Shown piece after piece: positions 52,669 to 61,025 of a DNA stretch of 64,000 nucleotides. The DNA is from JANQIO01 sp043585095 (GTDB lineage: Bacteria; Pseudomonadota; Gammaproteobacteria; Pseudomonadales; Halieaceae). Under the pieces are notes generated by a model. That model was not told where the DNA came from. It was given only the letters and a program-made list of their open reading frames with translations, and made no database searches. The stretch is from the NCBI GenBank assembly GCA_043585095.1, contig CP121321.1, forward strand, positions 1,426,001 through 1,490,000. The letters are read 5' to 3'. The translations under genes and the position numbers were made by a program. The stretch's first letter is position 1; the number at the start of each line of letters is the position of its first letter.

Positions 52669-53678
52669 GGCGCCTGCCTTGGCCAGGGGTTCCGTCGGCG
52701 CTGTCGACAGTGCTGCTGTTGATCTGGATGTGCGGGGTCGCTGTGAATGCGGAGGCTCACCGATTTGCACCGTCCTTGCTGAAAGTGTTTGAAGCGGCGG
52801 ATGATCGCTATCAGGTAGTTTGGAAAACACCGAGGCAGCGCATCAGTGATGTACCTTTGGCTCCAGAGTTCCCAGGCAACTGCAAGATAGAGGCATCCAG
52901 TGGAGCCGCTGCGGAAGGCACTGGCGTGATCGAGACTGTGACATTGCATTGCCCCGATGGAGTGATCGGCCGGAAGTTTAGTGTGAAGGGGCTTAGTGAA
53001 AACACCGCGACAGCGTTGTTCTCATTGGAAACCCGTGACGGTTATTTCTATCAGGCTTTGCTGAGTGCGGACAACGCAGGGTTCGACGTGCCGGAAGAGC
53101 CAGGCACTGCCGAAGTGGCCGCTGAATATTCCTGGCTGGGGGCAGAGCACATTTGGGAGGGTCCTGACCACCTTATGTTTGTGTTCGGACTTTTTCTGCT
53201 GGTGGGTTGGGGCAAACGGCTCTTCTACACTGTGACCGCGTTTACGGTGGGGCACAGTATTACTTTGTCTCTGGTGACGCTGGGCTTCTTTGATTACCCG
53301 GTGGCACTCGTTGAATTCATGATCGCCCTGAGTATTTTTCTTTTGGCTGCAGAGCTGGCTCGCTCCGACGGGCGGGGTTTGTTTCGGCGTTACCCCTGGG
53401 GGCTGGCGGGCGGCTTCGGTCTATTGCATGGGATGGGTTTTGCCGGCGCGCTGGCCGAAGTTGGTTTACCCCAATCGGCGCTGCCCGCGGCGCTGCTGTT
53501 TTTCAACGTTGGCATTGAGCTGGGGCAGCTGGCATTTATCGCCTTGGCGGCGCTTTTGCTGTGGATGCTGCGCAAGTTGATGGGCGGTCCCCTGGGACGC
53601 TGGCAGCTATTGCCGGTATATAGCCTGGGTGCGCTATCGGCTATGTGGTGTCTGGAGCGGGGAGCGGAATTACTCTAG
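52665..53678 (+). CDS. HupE/UreJ-family membrane protein
   Basis: A 337-residue protein: signal peptide, a periplasmic beta-rich domain (residues 30-140) and about six membrane spans. The HupE/UreJ_2 signature is AEHIWEGPDHLMFVFGLFLLVG, with His/Asp-His in the membrane, followed by FTVGHSITLSLVTLG and LLHGMGFAGALAEVG. HupE relatives are nickel or cobalt permeases, but the form with a periplasmic N-terminal domain is not characterised. Its ATG overlaps the parvulin stop (ATGA). Last gene of the coupled run. Confidence 0.85.
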   Translation: MRRLPWPGVPSALSTVLLLIWMCGVAVNAEAHRFAPSLLKVFEAADDRYQVVWKTPRQRISDVPLAPEFPGNCKIEASSGAAAEGTGVIETVTLHCPDGVIGRKFSVKGLSENTATALFSLETRDGYFYQALLSADNAGFDVPEEPGTAEVAAEYSWLGAEHIWEGPDHLMFVFGLFLLVGWGKRLFYTVTAFTVGHSITLSLVTLGFFDYPVALVEFMIALSIFLLAAELARSDGRGLFRRYPWGLAGGFGLLHGMGFAGALAEVGLPQSALPAALLFFNVGIELGQLAFIALAALLLWMLRKLMGGPLGRWQLLPVYSLGALSAMWCLERGAELL

Positions 53679-53690
53679 TTTTGAGCGCGG

Positions 53691-53710
53691 TCCCGCCGCT
53701 TTAGGCGGGT
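53691..53710. terminator. Small inverted repeat between converging genes
   Basis: CCCGCC (53692-53697), a 6-nt loop and GGCGGG (53704-53709), in the 88-bp gap between hupE and the convergent lipoprotein gene. It has no T-run and may be a weak bidirectional terminator. Confidence 0.35.
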
Positions 53711-53766
53711 CGCACTCAGTCGATTGCTCGTGCCAGACAGAGAATTACGCCAGGCAGAGACTGACG

Positions 53767-54570
53767 CTATTTAGAGCCTTGCTCCGGTGGCAGGCCCGGG
53801 TACTTCTTCATAGGAATAAAGGGGTGGAAGGCCAGTTCAATGCCTTCATTTAAATGCCCATCGCTTTCCAGCATGCTGCGGCGTCGCACGAAGCGTCCTG
53901 AACTGGAGCGTGTATCGATTGCCTGCGTCGTATCCAGGCCGCCGATGCTGGTAAACAGGCGTTGAAGATCCATGTCATACACGCTAACCCACAGCGAGGC
54001 CGCGGTCAGCGGGCGACTCCAGTCAAAAGCGGACGACACGCCGTCACCCGGTCCTTGTAGAACAGGCTTGCGCGTTACGCCGTGCCAGCGGGCGACATGG
54101 TTTAGCCCCCCGGAAAAGGTCACTTCCTGCTCAAGTACATCGGTAAACACGATGGCGTCGATGTTCTCTGTTTTCATCAACTCATCGCGCACATTCAGTA
54201 GCGTCAAGGCAAAGGTCTTACGATTCACCTCTCCCGTCGTCGGGTCATAGACGTCGCCATAGATGCGGTTTGCGGTATTCCACTTCTGCTCAAACAGGCG
54301 CGACGACACCACTTTGTATCCGTTATCTTCCAGATAGTCCCCAACCATGCTGTCGATGCGCTGCTCATGGTCCTGTAGATAGCTGCGCGATGGATTGCCA
54401 ATATTGACCGGGGCGATCACCACTCGTTTGATATCAGTAGACGCCAGGCGCTCCGCATCGATCTCGTAGGGAAACGCGGTCGAGTTGTAGGATGGAGCGG
54501 TGCTGCAGGCAACCATTAAGGCCGCTGCCGCGGGTGCCAGTAAAAAGGCAATAAAACGCTTCGAGTTCAT
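53767..54570 (-). CDS. Lipoprotein of unknown function (267 aa)
   Basis: A 267-residue lipoprotein with lipobox MVAC (Cys at about residue 22) followed by STAPSYNSTAF. The rest is a soluble alpha/beta domain with TDIKRVVIAPVNIGNPS, DYLEDNGYKVVSSRLFEQKW and IDAIVFTDVLEQEV, a layout like other bacterial outer-membrane lipoproteins that resemble TolB-N or LpoB-like folds. No family is certain. ATG 54570 is chosen because an earlier start would put the lipobox too far inside. Confidence 0.75.
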   Translation of the reverse strand: MNSKRFIAFLLAPAAAALMVACSTAPSYNSTAFPYEIDAERLASTDIKRVVIAPVNIGNPSRSYLQDHEQRIDSMVGDYLEDNGYKVVSSRLFEQKWNTANRIYGDVYDPTTGEVNRKTFALTLLNVRDELMKTENIDAIVFTDVLEQEVTFSGGLNHVARWHGVTRKPVLQGPGDGVSSAFDWSRPLTAASLWVSVYDMDLQRLFTSIGGLDTTQAIDTRSSSGRFVRRRSMLESDGHLNEGIELAFHPFIPMKKYPGLPPEQGSK

Positions 54571-54708
54571 GAGACTACCCTTTAAAAAACTTGTTCGTAT
54601 GGTAACAAATTGGCCCAGAGCATGGCAGCCAATCAACGCCAGTGACTCTTAGTTTGACATCACGCGGGCGGGGTGGAATTGTTACGCGCTCAAAATAGGA
54701 GTTGCGCT

Positions 54709-55731
54709 GTGTATATCGATGGACCGTTCTACGCTGGCCTGGGTGATGCTGCTGCAGAAGCCAGGCGATTATCTGATATTGGTTACGATGGGGTGTATAC
54801 CCTGGAGGGTCCCAGCGATCCGTTTTTGCCGCTGGCAATTGCCTCAGAGCATTGCCCTGAACTCACTATCGGAACGGCGGTTGCAGTAGCATTTCCTCGT
54901 AACCCGGCGCACATCGCGTATCAAGCCTGGGATCTGCAGCGTTTCTCAAAGGGCCGCTTCCGTCTTGGCATCGGTTCGCAAATCAGGGCGCATATCGAAA
55001 AGCGTTTCGGCGTTGAGTTCGACAAGCCGGCATCTCGCATGGCGGACTACATCTCTGCTGTTAAGGCGTTCTTCCGCTGCTGGCAGGATGGTGAGCGTCT
55101 CAATCACGAGGGCGAGTTTTTCCGCCATACCTTGATGACACCCATGTTCGACCCGGGGCCGCTCGAAAACGGCCCGCCCCCAATACTGTTAGGCGGCGTC
55201 GGACCTCGCATGACAGAAATTGCAGGCGAAGTCGCCGACGGCCTAATCGTGCATCCCTTCCATTGCCTGCCGTTTCTCGTCGACCAGCAGTTACCAAATT
55301 TTGAACGTGGCATCGCCAAAGCGGGTCGCTCCAGAGAGGACGTGGATCTGCAGGTCGCTGCGATGGTGGTGACCGGTGAAACAGAAGAGGCCTATGCCGC
55401 GGCGGAGGCGAGTATCCGCAGCCTGCTCGCGTTCTATGCGTCCACTCCTGCCTATATCCCACCCCTGGAGGCGGCAGGCTATGCCGAGCTGCAACCTGAG
55501 CTCAATCGCCTGTCGAAAGCCGGTGAATGGGACGCCATGGCCGAGCGCGTGGACGATGGGATGCTCAAGGCGTTCGCCGTTTGCGGTGAACCGGCCGAAA
55601 TAGGTCCTGCGATCCTTGAACGCTACGGCAGCTTCGTGCAGCGGCTGGGGATCTACGCGCCTTACGCCCAGGACCGCGATACCTGGCACCGAATCATCGG
55701 TGACATTAAATCGGGGCGCGATGATGCCTGA
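54709..55731 (+). CDS. LLM-class oxidoreductase (TIGR03617-like)
   Basis: A 340-residue luciferase-like protein. Typical phrases are AEARRLSDIGYDGVYTLEGPSDPFLPLAIASEH, FPRNPAHIAYQAWDLQRFSKGRFRLGIGSQIRAHIEKRFG and PPPILLGGVGPRMTEIAGEVADGLIVHPF. It belongs to the group named F420-dependent, though FMN is likely in this lineage. GTG 54709 has GGAG 7 bp upstream; the in-frame GTG at 54673 lacks an RBS. It overlaps the following thioesterase by 11 bp. Confidence 0.87.
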   Translation: MYIDGPFYAGLGDAAAEARRLSDIGYDGVYTLEGPSDPFLPLAIASEHCPELTIGTAVAVAFPRNPAHIAYQAWDLQRFSKGRFRLGIGSQIRAHIEKRFGVEFDKPASRMADYISAVKAFFRCWQDGERLNHEGEFFRHTLMTPMFDPGPLENGPPPILLGGVGPRMTEIAGEVADGLIVHPFHCLPFLVDQQLPNFERGIAKAGRSREDVDLQVAAMVVTGETEEAYAAAEASIRSLLAFYASTPAYIPPLEAAGYAELQPELNRLSKAGEWDAMAERVDDGMLKAFAVCGEPAEIGPAILERYGSFVQRLGIYAPYAQDRDTWHRIIGDIKSGRDDA

Positions 55732-56143
55732 TGGCATCCCCGAGGGATTTAAGACTCTCACGGGGCTGAGTACGGCAGAGGATCACATTGGCCCCTTTTA
55801 CTACCGGAAGGCCGAGTCGGGACTGGTGCTGGGTTTTCAGGCAGGCGATCAGCATTGCAATGGGTTGGGTTCCGTCCACGGTGGCCTGTTAATGGCGTTT
55901 GCGGACTATGCGGTCACCATGATCGCGCTGGCCGGGGTGGCGGAAAACTGCACCACGGTGAGCTTCAGCAGTCACTTTCTGTCGGCTGCCCAACGTGGCG
56001 ACTGGCTGGAAGCAAGGGGCGAGGTTGTTCGCAGAACCGGCAGCATGACCTTTGTCCGAGGTCTTGTGACAGCAGGCGATGCACCAGTGCTGGACTTTCA
56101 AGCGGCGGTTAAGCGGCTCAAGAAACCATCTGAAAGCGCATGA
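55721..56143 (+). CDS. PaaI-type hotdog-fold thioesterase
   Basis: A 140-residue protein with the hotdog fold. The active-site segment CNGLGSVHGGLLMAFADYAV has the HGG turn and acidic Asp of PaaI-type acyl-CoA thioesterases, and FSSHFLSAAQRGDWLEARGEVVRRTGSMTFVRG gives the central strands. It would release CoA from an aryl or acyl thioester. It starts inside the LLM gene and is coupled to DUF3301 by ATGA. Confidence 0.88.
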   Translation: MMPDGIPEGFKTLTGLSTAEDHIGPFYYRKAESGLVLGFQAGDQHCNGLGSVHGGLLMAFADYAVTMIALAGVAENCTTVSFSSHFLSAAQRGDWLEARGEVVRRTGSMTFVRGLVTAGDAPVLDFQAAVKRLKKPSESA

Positions 56144-56472
56144 CGCTTAATCTCATCGATATCCTGCTCATTTTTGCGGTAGGTGGCTACGGCATCTATT
56201 TCTTCCAGTCTCTGCGCGTGCGCGAGCTGGCACTGGATGCTGCTCGGCAGACCTGCAAGACGAATGGGGTGCAGTTACTTGATGGCTCGGTGTCAGTGCA
56301 GAGGCTGTCTGCCAGCCGTGATAGCAGAGGCATGTGGCATGTATGGCGCCAGTATCGCTTTGAGTACAGCGTGGAAGGTTATGAAAGAGAGCGCGGGCAC
56401 GTCATTATGCTGGGCAAGCGTTTGCAAGCCGTCGTTATGGCGGAGCGGCCAGAGCCCCCCACGCAGTTTTAA
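56140..56472 (+). CDS. DUF3301 membrane-associated protein
   Basis: A 110-residue protein: one N-terminal membrane span (residues 4-22), then a conserved soluble part with RELALDAARQTCKTNGVQLLDGSV, MWHVWRQYRFEYSVEG and GHVIMLGKRLQAVVM. This matches DUF3301, common in gammaproteobacteria with unknown function. It is coupled to the thioesterase gene by ATGA overlap. Confidence 0.85.
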   Translation: MTLNLIDILLIFAVGGYGIYFFQSLRVRELALDAARQTCKTNGVQLLDGSVSVQRLSASRDSRGMWHVWRQYRFEYSVEGYERERGHVIMLGKRLQAVVMAERPEPPTQF

Positions 56473-56488
56473 ACCAAGGCCAGCCGGC

Positions 56489-57127
56489 TCATGCGTAAGC
56501 TATGAGCGTTAGATAGAACAGGCGAAAACCCACTAACAGCAGCAGGCTTCCGAATACGCTATCGATAAGCCTGGCTGATGACAAAAGCGTCGCTTGCCAG
56601 CGCGGCCTCGTCAAAAGCACGGCTACCAGGCAATACCATCCGGCGTCGATAGTGGTTATCGTCGCGACCATCACAAGTTTCCCGCCAGCGCTCATGTCTG
56701 GGCTAAGAAACTGGCTGAACAAGGCGGTAAAAAACAACGCCAATTTGGGATTCAGAAAGGCCACCGTAAAGCCATCACGGAAAGCCGATGCTAAATGTGA
56801 GACGGCTGCTGCCTCGAGCGCGTCAACTTTGGCCTGCGTAGTCGGCTTGGCGAGCAGCGACTTCAACCCCAAATAGATCAGGAATACAGCTCCAGCCAGT
56901 TGTATGCCCAGGAACAACCAGGGCAGGGCGGTGATCAGAACCAGCAGCCCCGACACAGCTAGACAGGCGTAGAGGCCCACAGCTACCCCGTGTGCCAGCG
57001 CTGCAACAATGCCGGCCGTAACGCCTCCGCGCAGAGCATGCTGCATAACGACAGCAAGACTGGGCCCCGGCGATACCGCACCGAATACGCAAATGGTTGC
57101 CAAAGTGACCCATTCCGAAAGACTCAT
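56489..57127 (-). CDS. LysE/RhtB-family exporter
   Basis: A 212-residue inner-membrane protein with six spans. The family start SEWVTLATICVFGAVSPGPSLAVVMQHALRGGVTAGIVAALAHG is distinct, with the SPGP motif at about 18-21; later FLIYLGLKSLLAK and FRDGFTVAFLNPKLALFF are typical. LysE-type proteins export amino acids or related small molecules. ATG 57127 is chosen over upstream in-frame codons as it gives the canonical N-terminus. Confidence 0.9.
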   Translation of the reverse strand: MSLSEWVTLATICVFGAVSPGPSLAVVMQHALRGGVTAGIVAALAHGVAVGLYACLAVSGLLVLITALPWLFLGIQLAGAVFLIYLGLKSLLAKPTTQAKVDALEAAAVSHLASAFRDGFTVAFLNPKLALFFTALFSQFLSPDMSAGGKLVMVATITTIDAGWYCLVAVLLTRPRWQATLLSSARLIDSVFGSLLLLVGFRLFYLTLIAYA

Positions 57128-57495
57128 GCTGATGAAATACCGCGTCGGGCGGATGCGCCCAGACGGGTTCTTTGACAATTCGGCAGGCTGTAGGTGAATA
57201 CCGTCATAATCGTTTTAGTTGTCCACAGAATATGTGGATAACTCTGTTGATAAAGTGTTAGAGATTGCTGCGTGGCCCCGCATAGTAGTCAACATGACAG
57301 ATTGGTTAAAAAATGAACAAAACAATATAAAGCAATAAAAACAAGGAGTTATGCAACTTACTTCGAGTTATAACCTTAAAGTGCGGCCTAACTATGCGAA
57401 ACGGTATTTTCTTTAAAAAAAATGTGTATAACCTGCTCATTTGTGCTAGCGGGCGGCTCGAGTGCGCGCTAGTGATGTCTAGTTACCGCTAACTT
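57128..57495 (+). other. AT-rich intergenic region with paired DnaA-box-like sites
   Basis: 368 bp lying between the lysE start and the queD end, both minus strand. It is visibly richer in A/T than the rest of the window, with runs of A near 57307-57350 and 57414-57425. The pair of DnaA-box-like sequences at 57219-57241 is the only structured element I can name. No supported gene. Confidence 0.6.
57219..57241. promoter_or_regulatory. Inverted pair of DnaA-box-like 9-mers
   Basis: TTGTCCACA (57219-57227, one change from TTATCCACA) and TGTGGATAA (57233-57241, a perfect box on the other strand) are separated by 5 bp. It may bind DnaA, or simply form a hairpin in the lysE leader. Binding is predicted from consensus only. 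Confidence 0.45.
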
Positions 57496-57855
57496 TCAGG
57501 CTTCGCCACGATAAACACATCCTGATGTGCAGGTTTCGCGGATTTCCACGCTATGCAGCAACGGTAGGTCCGGCGCTAACTTCTCCCATATCCAGCGCGC
57601 GATGTTCTCACTGGTTGGGTTTTCCAATCCGGGTATCTCGTTCAGATAGTGATGATCAAGCCGGTCGTGGATTGGTTTAAAGGTTGCCTTCAACTCGCCA
57701 AAATCCATAACCCAGCCACTATCGCTGCCCACGGGTCCGCTCAATACAATTCGGGCGTGAAACGAGTGCCCGTGCAATCGGGCACATTTATGCCCCTCGG
57801 GCACGTTTGGAAGGCGATGCGCTGCTTCAAAATGAAACTCTTTGTAGATTTCCAT
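57496..57855 (-). CDS. queD: 6-carboxy-5,6,7,8-tetrahydropterin synthase (QueD)
   Basis: A 119-residue enzyme of queuosine/7-deazaguanine synthesis. The zinc ligands are His13 (FEAAHRLP), His28 and His30 (RLHGHSF), with catalytic Cys24 (HKCARLHGH) and later DHHYLNE. ETCTSGCVYRGE closes the protein. Standard length for QueD. It is transcribed towards the AT-rich region, divergent from the tRNA genes. Confidence 0.95.
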   Translation of the reverse strand: MEIYKEFHFEAAHRLPNVPEGHKCARLHGHSFHARIVLSGPVGSDSGWVMDFGELKATFKPIHDRLDHHYLNEIPGLENPTSENIARWIWEKLAPDLPLLHSVEIRETCTSGCVYRGEA

Positions 57856-57950
57856 GACGTCTAGGCGAAGAGAAAGAGGGCGAGAGTTTAGCCTTTATCA
57901 GGCTGCTTATTAAGCCGCGTAAGATTAGTCGTGAAAGTGGCTGCAAGTGT

Positions 57951-57978
57951 TTGACAGCTAAGAGCAAATCTCTATAAT
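57951..57978 (+). promoter_or_regulatory. Near-consensus promoter of the tRNA genes
   Basis: TTGACA (57951-57956), a 16-bp spacer and TATAAT (57973-57978), both perfect hexamers, then a GC-rich discriminator (GCGCGG) of the kind found at stringently controlled stable-RNA promoters. Transcription would begin a few bases before tRNA-Val at 57997. Confidence 0.85.
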
Positions 57979-57996
57979 GCGCGGTCTCGGAAACGG

Positions 57997-58072
57997 GGGT
58001 GATTAGCTCAGCTGGGAGAGCATCTGCCTTACAAGCAGAGGGTCGGCGGTTCGATCCCGTCATCACCCACCA
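57997..58072 (+). tRNA. tRNA-Val (anticodon UAC)
   Basis: A 76-nt cloverleaf with encoded CCA. The acceptor stem GGGTGAT pairs with ATCACCC, the D-arm is TAGCTCAGCTGGGAGAGC, the anticodon loop CTTACAA has TAC, and the T-arm is TCGGCGGTTCGATCCCGTC. Nearly identical in form to E. coli tRNA-Val(UAC). It shares its promoter with tRNA-Asp 91 bp downstream. Confidence 0.97.
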
Positions 58073-58163
58073 TCCGGCTTGCTCTCAGCAGCAATAAGCC
58101 ATTCCGAGTCGATCTAGCTCACGCTTATACTAAGTAGTGGATGAAAGTCGAAAATCTACCGTT

Positions 58164-58240
58164 GGACCGGTAGTTCAGTTGGTTAGAATGCCGGCCTGTC
58201 ACGCCGGAGGTCGCGGGTTCGAGTCCCGTCCGGTCCGCCA
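58164..58240 (+). tRNA. tRNA-Asp (anticodon GUC)
   Basis: A 77-nt cloverleaf with encoded CCA. The acceptor stem GGACCGG pairs with CCGGTCC, the anticodon loop CTGTCAC has GTC and the T-loop is GGTTCGAGTCC. G34 in the anticodon makes it a queuosine substrate, which fits the neighbouring queD. Probably co-transcribed with tRNA-Val. Confidence 0.97.
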
Positions 58241-58549
58241 TTTATTTCGTTTGCCCTCCGTCTGGTTTTGATCTGCAATCCTTCGTTGTACTACTGACGC
58301 GCTTTTTTGTTAGCTCACACTTCCTTCTACATTTATTTTTCCGCTCTGACCAAATCCACCTTCGGCCAAATTCATTCTGTAGCAGCTAAGCCACTGACGT
58401 CGTCTCGAGGCCACTCAAGCTGCCACAAATCTCTTCTGCAGTGTCAGTCTCTGCACAAACGCACGGCGAAGACGCAGTTTTGCGCCGCCTCAGGCTCTCG
58501 CAATTTGTTACGCTCTATGCCTGTTTACTTCCCCAAGTTGGAGTCCGTC
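58241..58549 (+). other. Region between tRNA-Asp and the crotonase gene
   Basis: 309 bp. The first 40 bp after the tRNA are T-rich and may end transcription of the tRNA unit, but there is no hairpin. A long in-frame upstream extension of the crotonase gene passes through here, but it has low-complexity Ser/Cys/His content and no family similarity, so I treat the stretch as noncoding. Confidence 0.5.
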
Positions 58550-59257
58550 ATGGCGTCACCTGTTTCTGTTGAGTCTTTCGATACCCACGTACTGATCACT
58601 ATGGACGATGGCAAAGCCAATGCCTTGTCGTTCGCTATGTTAGAGGGGCTGGGCGGCGCACTCGATAGCGCAGCACAGCAAGGGAAGACTGTTGTTATCG
58701 CCGGCCGTCCTGGTCGCTTTTCAGCGGGCTTCGATCTATCCGTGATGGCCAAGATGGATGACAGCACGCTGAAGCTATTGCGAGGTGGCGCGGACCTGTC
58801 GCAGCGCTTATTGGATTTCGAGACACCGGTGGTCCTGGGTGTCACGGGTCATGCATTGGCGATGGGCGCGTTGCTGTGTTTGTCGGCGGACTACCGTATC
58901 GGCGTGCAGGGTGAATTCAAGATAGGCCTGAACGAGGTCGCTATCGGCATGACGTTGCCGTGGTTTGGTATCGAATTAGCGCGGGAAAGACTGACGAAGC
59001 CAGACTTTGGCAAGTCCGTTGGTTTGGCGCATCTCTACACACCGGATTCAGCCGTTAGCGCAGGCTTTCTCGACGAGGCTGTGCAGGGCGAGGATTTGGC
59101 AGGGCGCCTGGAAGCCGTTGCGGCGACCTTTTCTGCTTTGGATATGGGGGCACACCGCGAGAGTAAGCGTCGTGTTCGAAACGGCTTGTTTGAGCGCTTT
59201 GATGAAGCGTTAAAGCGTGACTTCGAAGGCGGTCAACTTTTCACTGCCAGCAACTAG
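58550..59257 (+). CDS. Crotonase-family protein
   Basis: A 235-residue enoyl-CoA hydratase/isomerase-like protein. Oxyanion loops are GRPGRFSAGFDL and GHALAMGALLCLSADYRIG; the region FKIGLNEVAIGMTLPWFG contains Glu at the position of a hydratase/isomerase acid. The member is short and may act on a non-canonical acyl-CoA. ATG 58550 has GGAG 6 bp upstream (TTGGAGTCCGTC). Confidence 0.87.
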   Translation: MASPVSVESFDTHVLITMDDGKANALSFAMLEGLGGALDSAAQQGKTVVIAGRPGRFSAGFDLSVMAKMDDSTLKLLRGGADLSQRLLDFETPVVLGVTGHALAMGALLCLSADYRIGVQGEFKIGLNEVAIGMTLPWFGIELARERLTKPDFGKSVGLAHLYTPDSAVSAGFLDEAVQGEDLAGRLEAVAATFSALDMGAHRESKRRVRNGLFERFDEALKRDFEGGQLFTASN

Positions 59258-59382
59258 CGTTCGCCTGCGGCGAGCAGGCAGCGTGTAACGCAAAAGCTCT
59301 GCTCGAGTTAATTCTGAGTATTAGATTGTTATAGAGAGTGACTTTAAAAAGGCCACGTCCATATCCCTTAAAGTTAGTCTTG

Positions 59383-60420
59383 CTAAAGCTGACCCTGGTC
59401 GGCTGCCGGGAACCAACTTCGCGTGCGGTTGGCAAATGCGACCAGCGATAGCATAACCGGGACTTCGACAAGCACGCCCACCACGGTGGCAAGCGCGGCG
59501 CCTGATTGAAGCCCGAATAATGAGATAGCGACCGCCACTGCCAGCTCAAAGAAATTAGAAGTGCCGATCATACAGGCCGGCGCCGCAATATTATGCGGAA
59601 GTCGCATCGCCTTTGCTGCAGCGTAGGCGATGATAAAGATGCCGTAGGTTTGGATCAGTAGTGGGATAGCGATCAAGCCGATGGCGAGAGGATTGGCGAG
59701 AATCGTTTCTGCCTGAAAACCAAACAGCAGAACGACTGTGGCCAGCAGTCCGGCGATTGAGATTGGTTTAAGTGCGGCGAGCAAAGCGGACAGCCGCGAA
59801 TGATCCGTCTCTGAGTCCAGGCTTTTGCGCGTGGCGTAGCCCGCGAGTAAGGGCAGAAGCACATACAAGACCACAGAAAGCACCAACGTCTCCCAGGGCA
59901 CGGTCACTTCGCTTACTCCTAGCAAGAAGGCCGCGATCGGGGCGAAGGCAAAAATCATAATGACGTCATTTACCGATACCTGAACCAGCGTGTAGTTGGC
60001 GTCGCCCCGGGTCAGCTGGCTCCAGACGAACACCATGGCGGTACAGGGTGCGACGCCCAGCAAAATCATGCCAGCGATGTACTCGCCTGCAGTTGCTGGA
60101 TCGACCAGGTCGGCGAAGATGACGCGGAAAAAAAGCCATCCCAATGCTGCCATGCTGAAGGGCTTTATCAGCCAGTTGATCGCCAGCGTTAGTATTAGGC
60201 CTTTTGGCTTTTTACCCACGTCTTTGATTGAAGCAAAGTCTACTTGCACCATCATCGGGTAAATCATCAGCCAGATGAGCACAGCAACAGGCAGGTTGAC
60301 GCTGGCGTACTCCAGGCTCGCGAAGAACTGGAATGCGGAAGGAAATATGATCCCCAGGCCAACCCCAGAGAGAATGCACAGGCCGACCCATACGCTCAGG
60401 TAACGCTCAAACAGACCCAT
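59383..60420 (-). CDS. ACR3-type arsenite efflux transporter
   Basis: A 345-residue membrane protein with ten spans. The ACR3 motif GVAPCTAMVFVWSQLTRGDANYTLVQVSVND carries the essential Cys126, and SNFFELAVAVAISLFG carries the conserved Glu. It exports arsenite with proton exchange. It lies 68 bp downstream of an arsR gene on the same strand; no arsC reductase is in the window, so it would protect mainly against As(III). Confidence 0.95.
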   Translation of the reverse strand: MGLFERYLSVWVGLCILSGVGLGIIFPSAFQFFASLEYASVNLPVAVLIWLMIYPMMVQVDFASIKDVGKKPKGLILTLAINWLIKPFSMAALGWLFFRVIFADLVDPATAGEYIAGMILLGVAPCTAMVFVWSQLTRGDANYTLVQVSVNDVIMIFAFAPIAAFLLGVSEVTVPWETLVLSVVLYVLLPLLAGYATRKSLDSETDHSRLSALLAALKPISIAGLLATVVLLFGFQAETILANPLAIGLIAIPLLIQTYGIFIIAYAAAKAMRLPHNIAAPACMIGTSNFFELAVAVAISLFGLQSGAALATVVGVLVEVPVMLSLVAFANRTRSWFPAADQGQL

Positions 60421-60488
60421 TTATAACGTCCTTTTCAAGTTAGAGGCTTCAGGCAGCAACTACGCGCTGACCGGTTATAGAGCAGACG

Positions 60489-60836
60489 TCAGGCGGCTGA
60501 TTGTGCTCGCTCCGGCCTATCGGTCATGTGCTTTAGTCGCTGGTTCACTGCCTTTAGAGTGGATGATTCAGCCTGGCTGGCTTGATCGAGTATGCCCGTG
60601 GTCCAACTGGGTAAGCCTGGATTCAAACGGTAATACACCCATTGGCCCTGGCGCCGGTCCTGAACAATTCCGCAGTTCCGCAGCTGTGCCAGATGGCGTG
60701 ACACTTTGGGCTGGCTCTGATCAAGAGCTGTAACCAGCTCGCAGACACACAGCTCACCGTGGGCATGTAAGAGCAGAAGGGCGGCTAGCCGCAGCTCGTC
60801 GCTGAGGCAGGCGAATAAACGTCGGGCGCTTATCAT
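60489..60836 (-). CDS. arsR: ArsR-family arsenic-responsive repressor
   Basis: A 115-residue winged-helix repressor. The metalloid-binding ELCVCEL motif holds Cys30 and Cys32, directly before the recognition helix (SQPKVSRHLAQLRNCGIV). Arsenite binding would release DNA and derepress the ACR3 pump. ATG 60836 is taken since in-frame starts at 60872 and 60896 lie on or next to the palindromic operator-like sequence at 60879-60890; AAGGAA is upstream at a long distance. Start uncertain. Confidence 0.9.
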   Translation of the reverse strand: MISARRLFACLSDELRLAALLLLHAHGELCVCELVTALDQSQPKVSRHLAQLRNCGIVQDRRQGQWVYYRLNPGLPSWTTGILDQASQAESSTLKAVNQRLKHMTDRPERAQSAA

Positions 60837-60878
60837 CGTGCGATTGGGTTCCTTGCCGTGATTCTCAAACATATATGG

Positions 60879-60890
60879 ATATACGTATAT
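60879..60890. promoter_or_regulatory. Palindrome, candidate ArsR operator
   Basis: A perfect 12-bp palindrome ATATACGTATAT within a longer A/T-rich stretch (60870-60895), 43 bp before the arsR ATG. ArsR operators are AT-rich imperfect palindromes near the promoter, so auto-repression is likely. Confidence 0.5.
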
Positions 60891-61025
60891 ACACAACTAC
60901 TATTTGAGGCCGGGATGTTCGAGCCGATTGGTAGCCAGGTTTCACCCGCTGTAGCGGTTGATGATTTGGAGAGGGCGTGGGGTAGCGGAGAGAGGAGAGA
61001 GTGGAGAGCGGAGAGCGGAGGAAGA

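Noticed and set aside
57351..57416. 21-residue open frame with AAGGAG upstream
   Set aside because: The RBS is only 2 nt from the ATG and the peptide is not recognisable; too little to support a gene.
57128..57495. Chromosomal replication origin
   Set aside because: Only two DnaA-like boxes and none of the usual oriC neighbours (dnaA, dnaN, mnmG, rpmH).
58307..58549. N-terminal extension of the crotonase gene
   Set aside because: The extension has Ser/Cys/His-rich low-complexity content and no family similarity; ATG 58550 has a good RBS.
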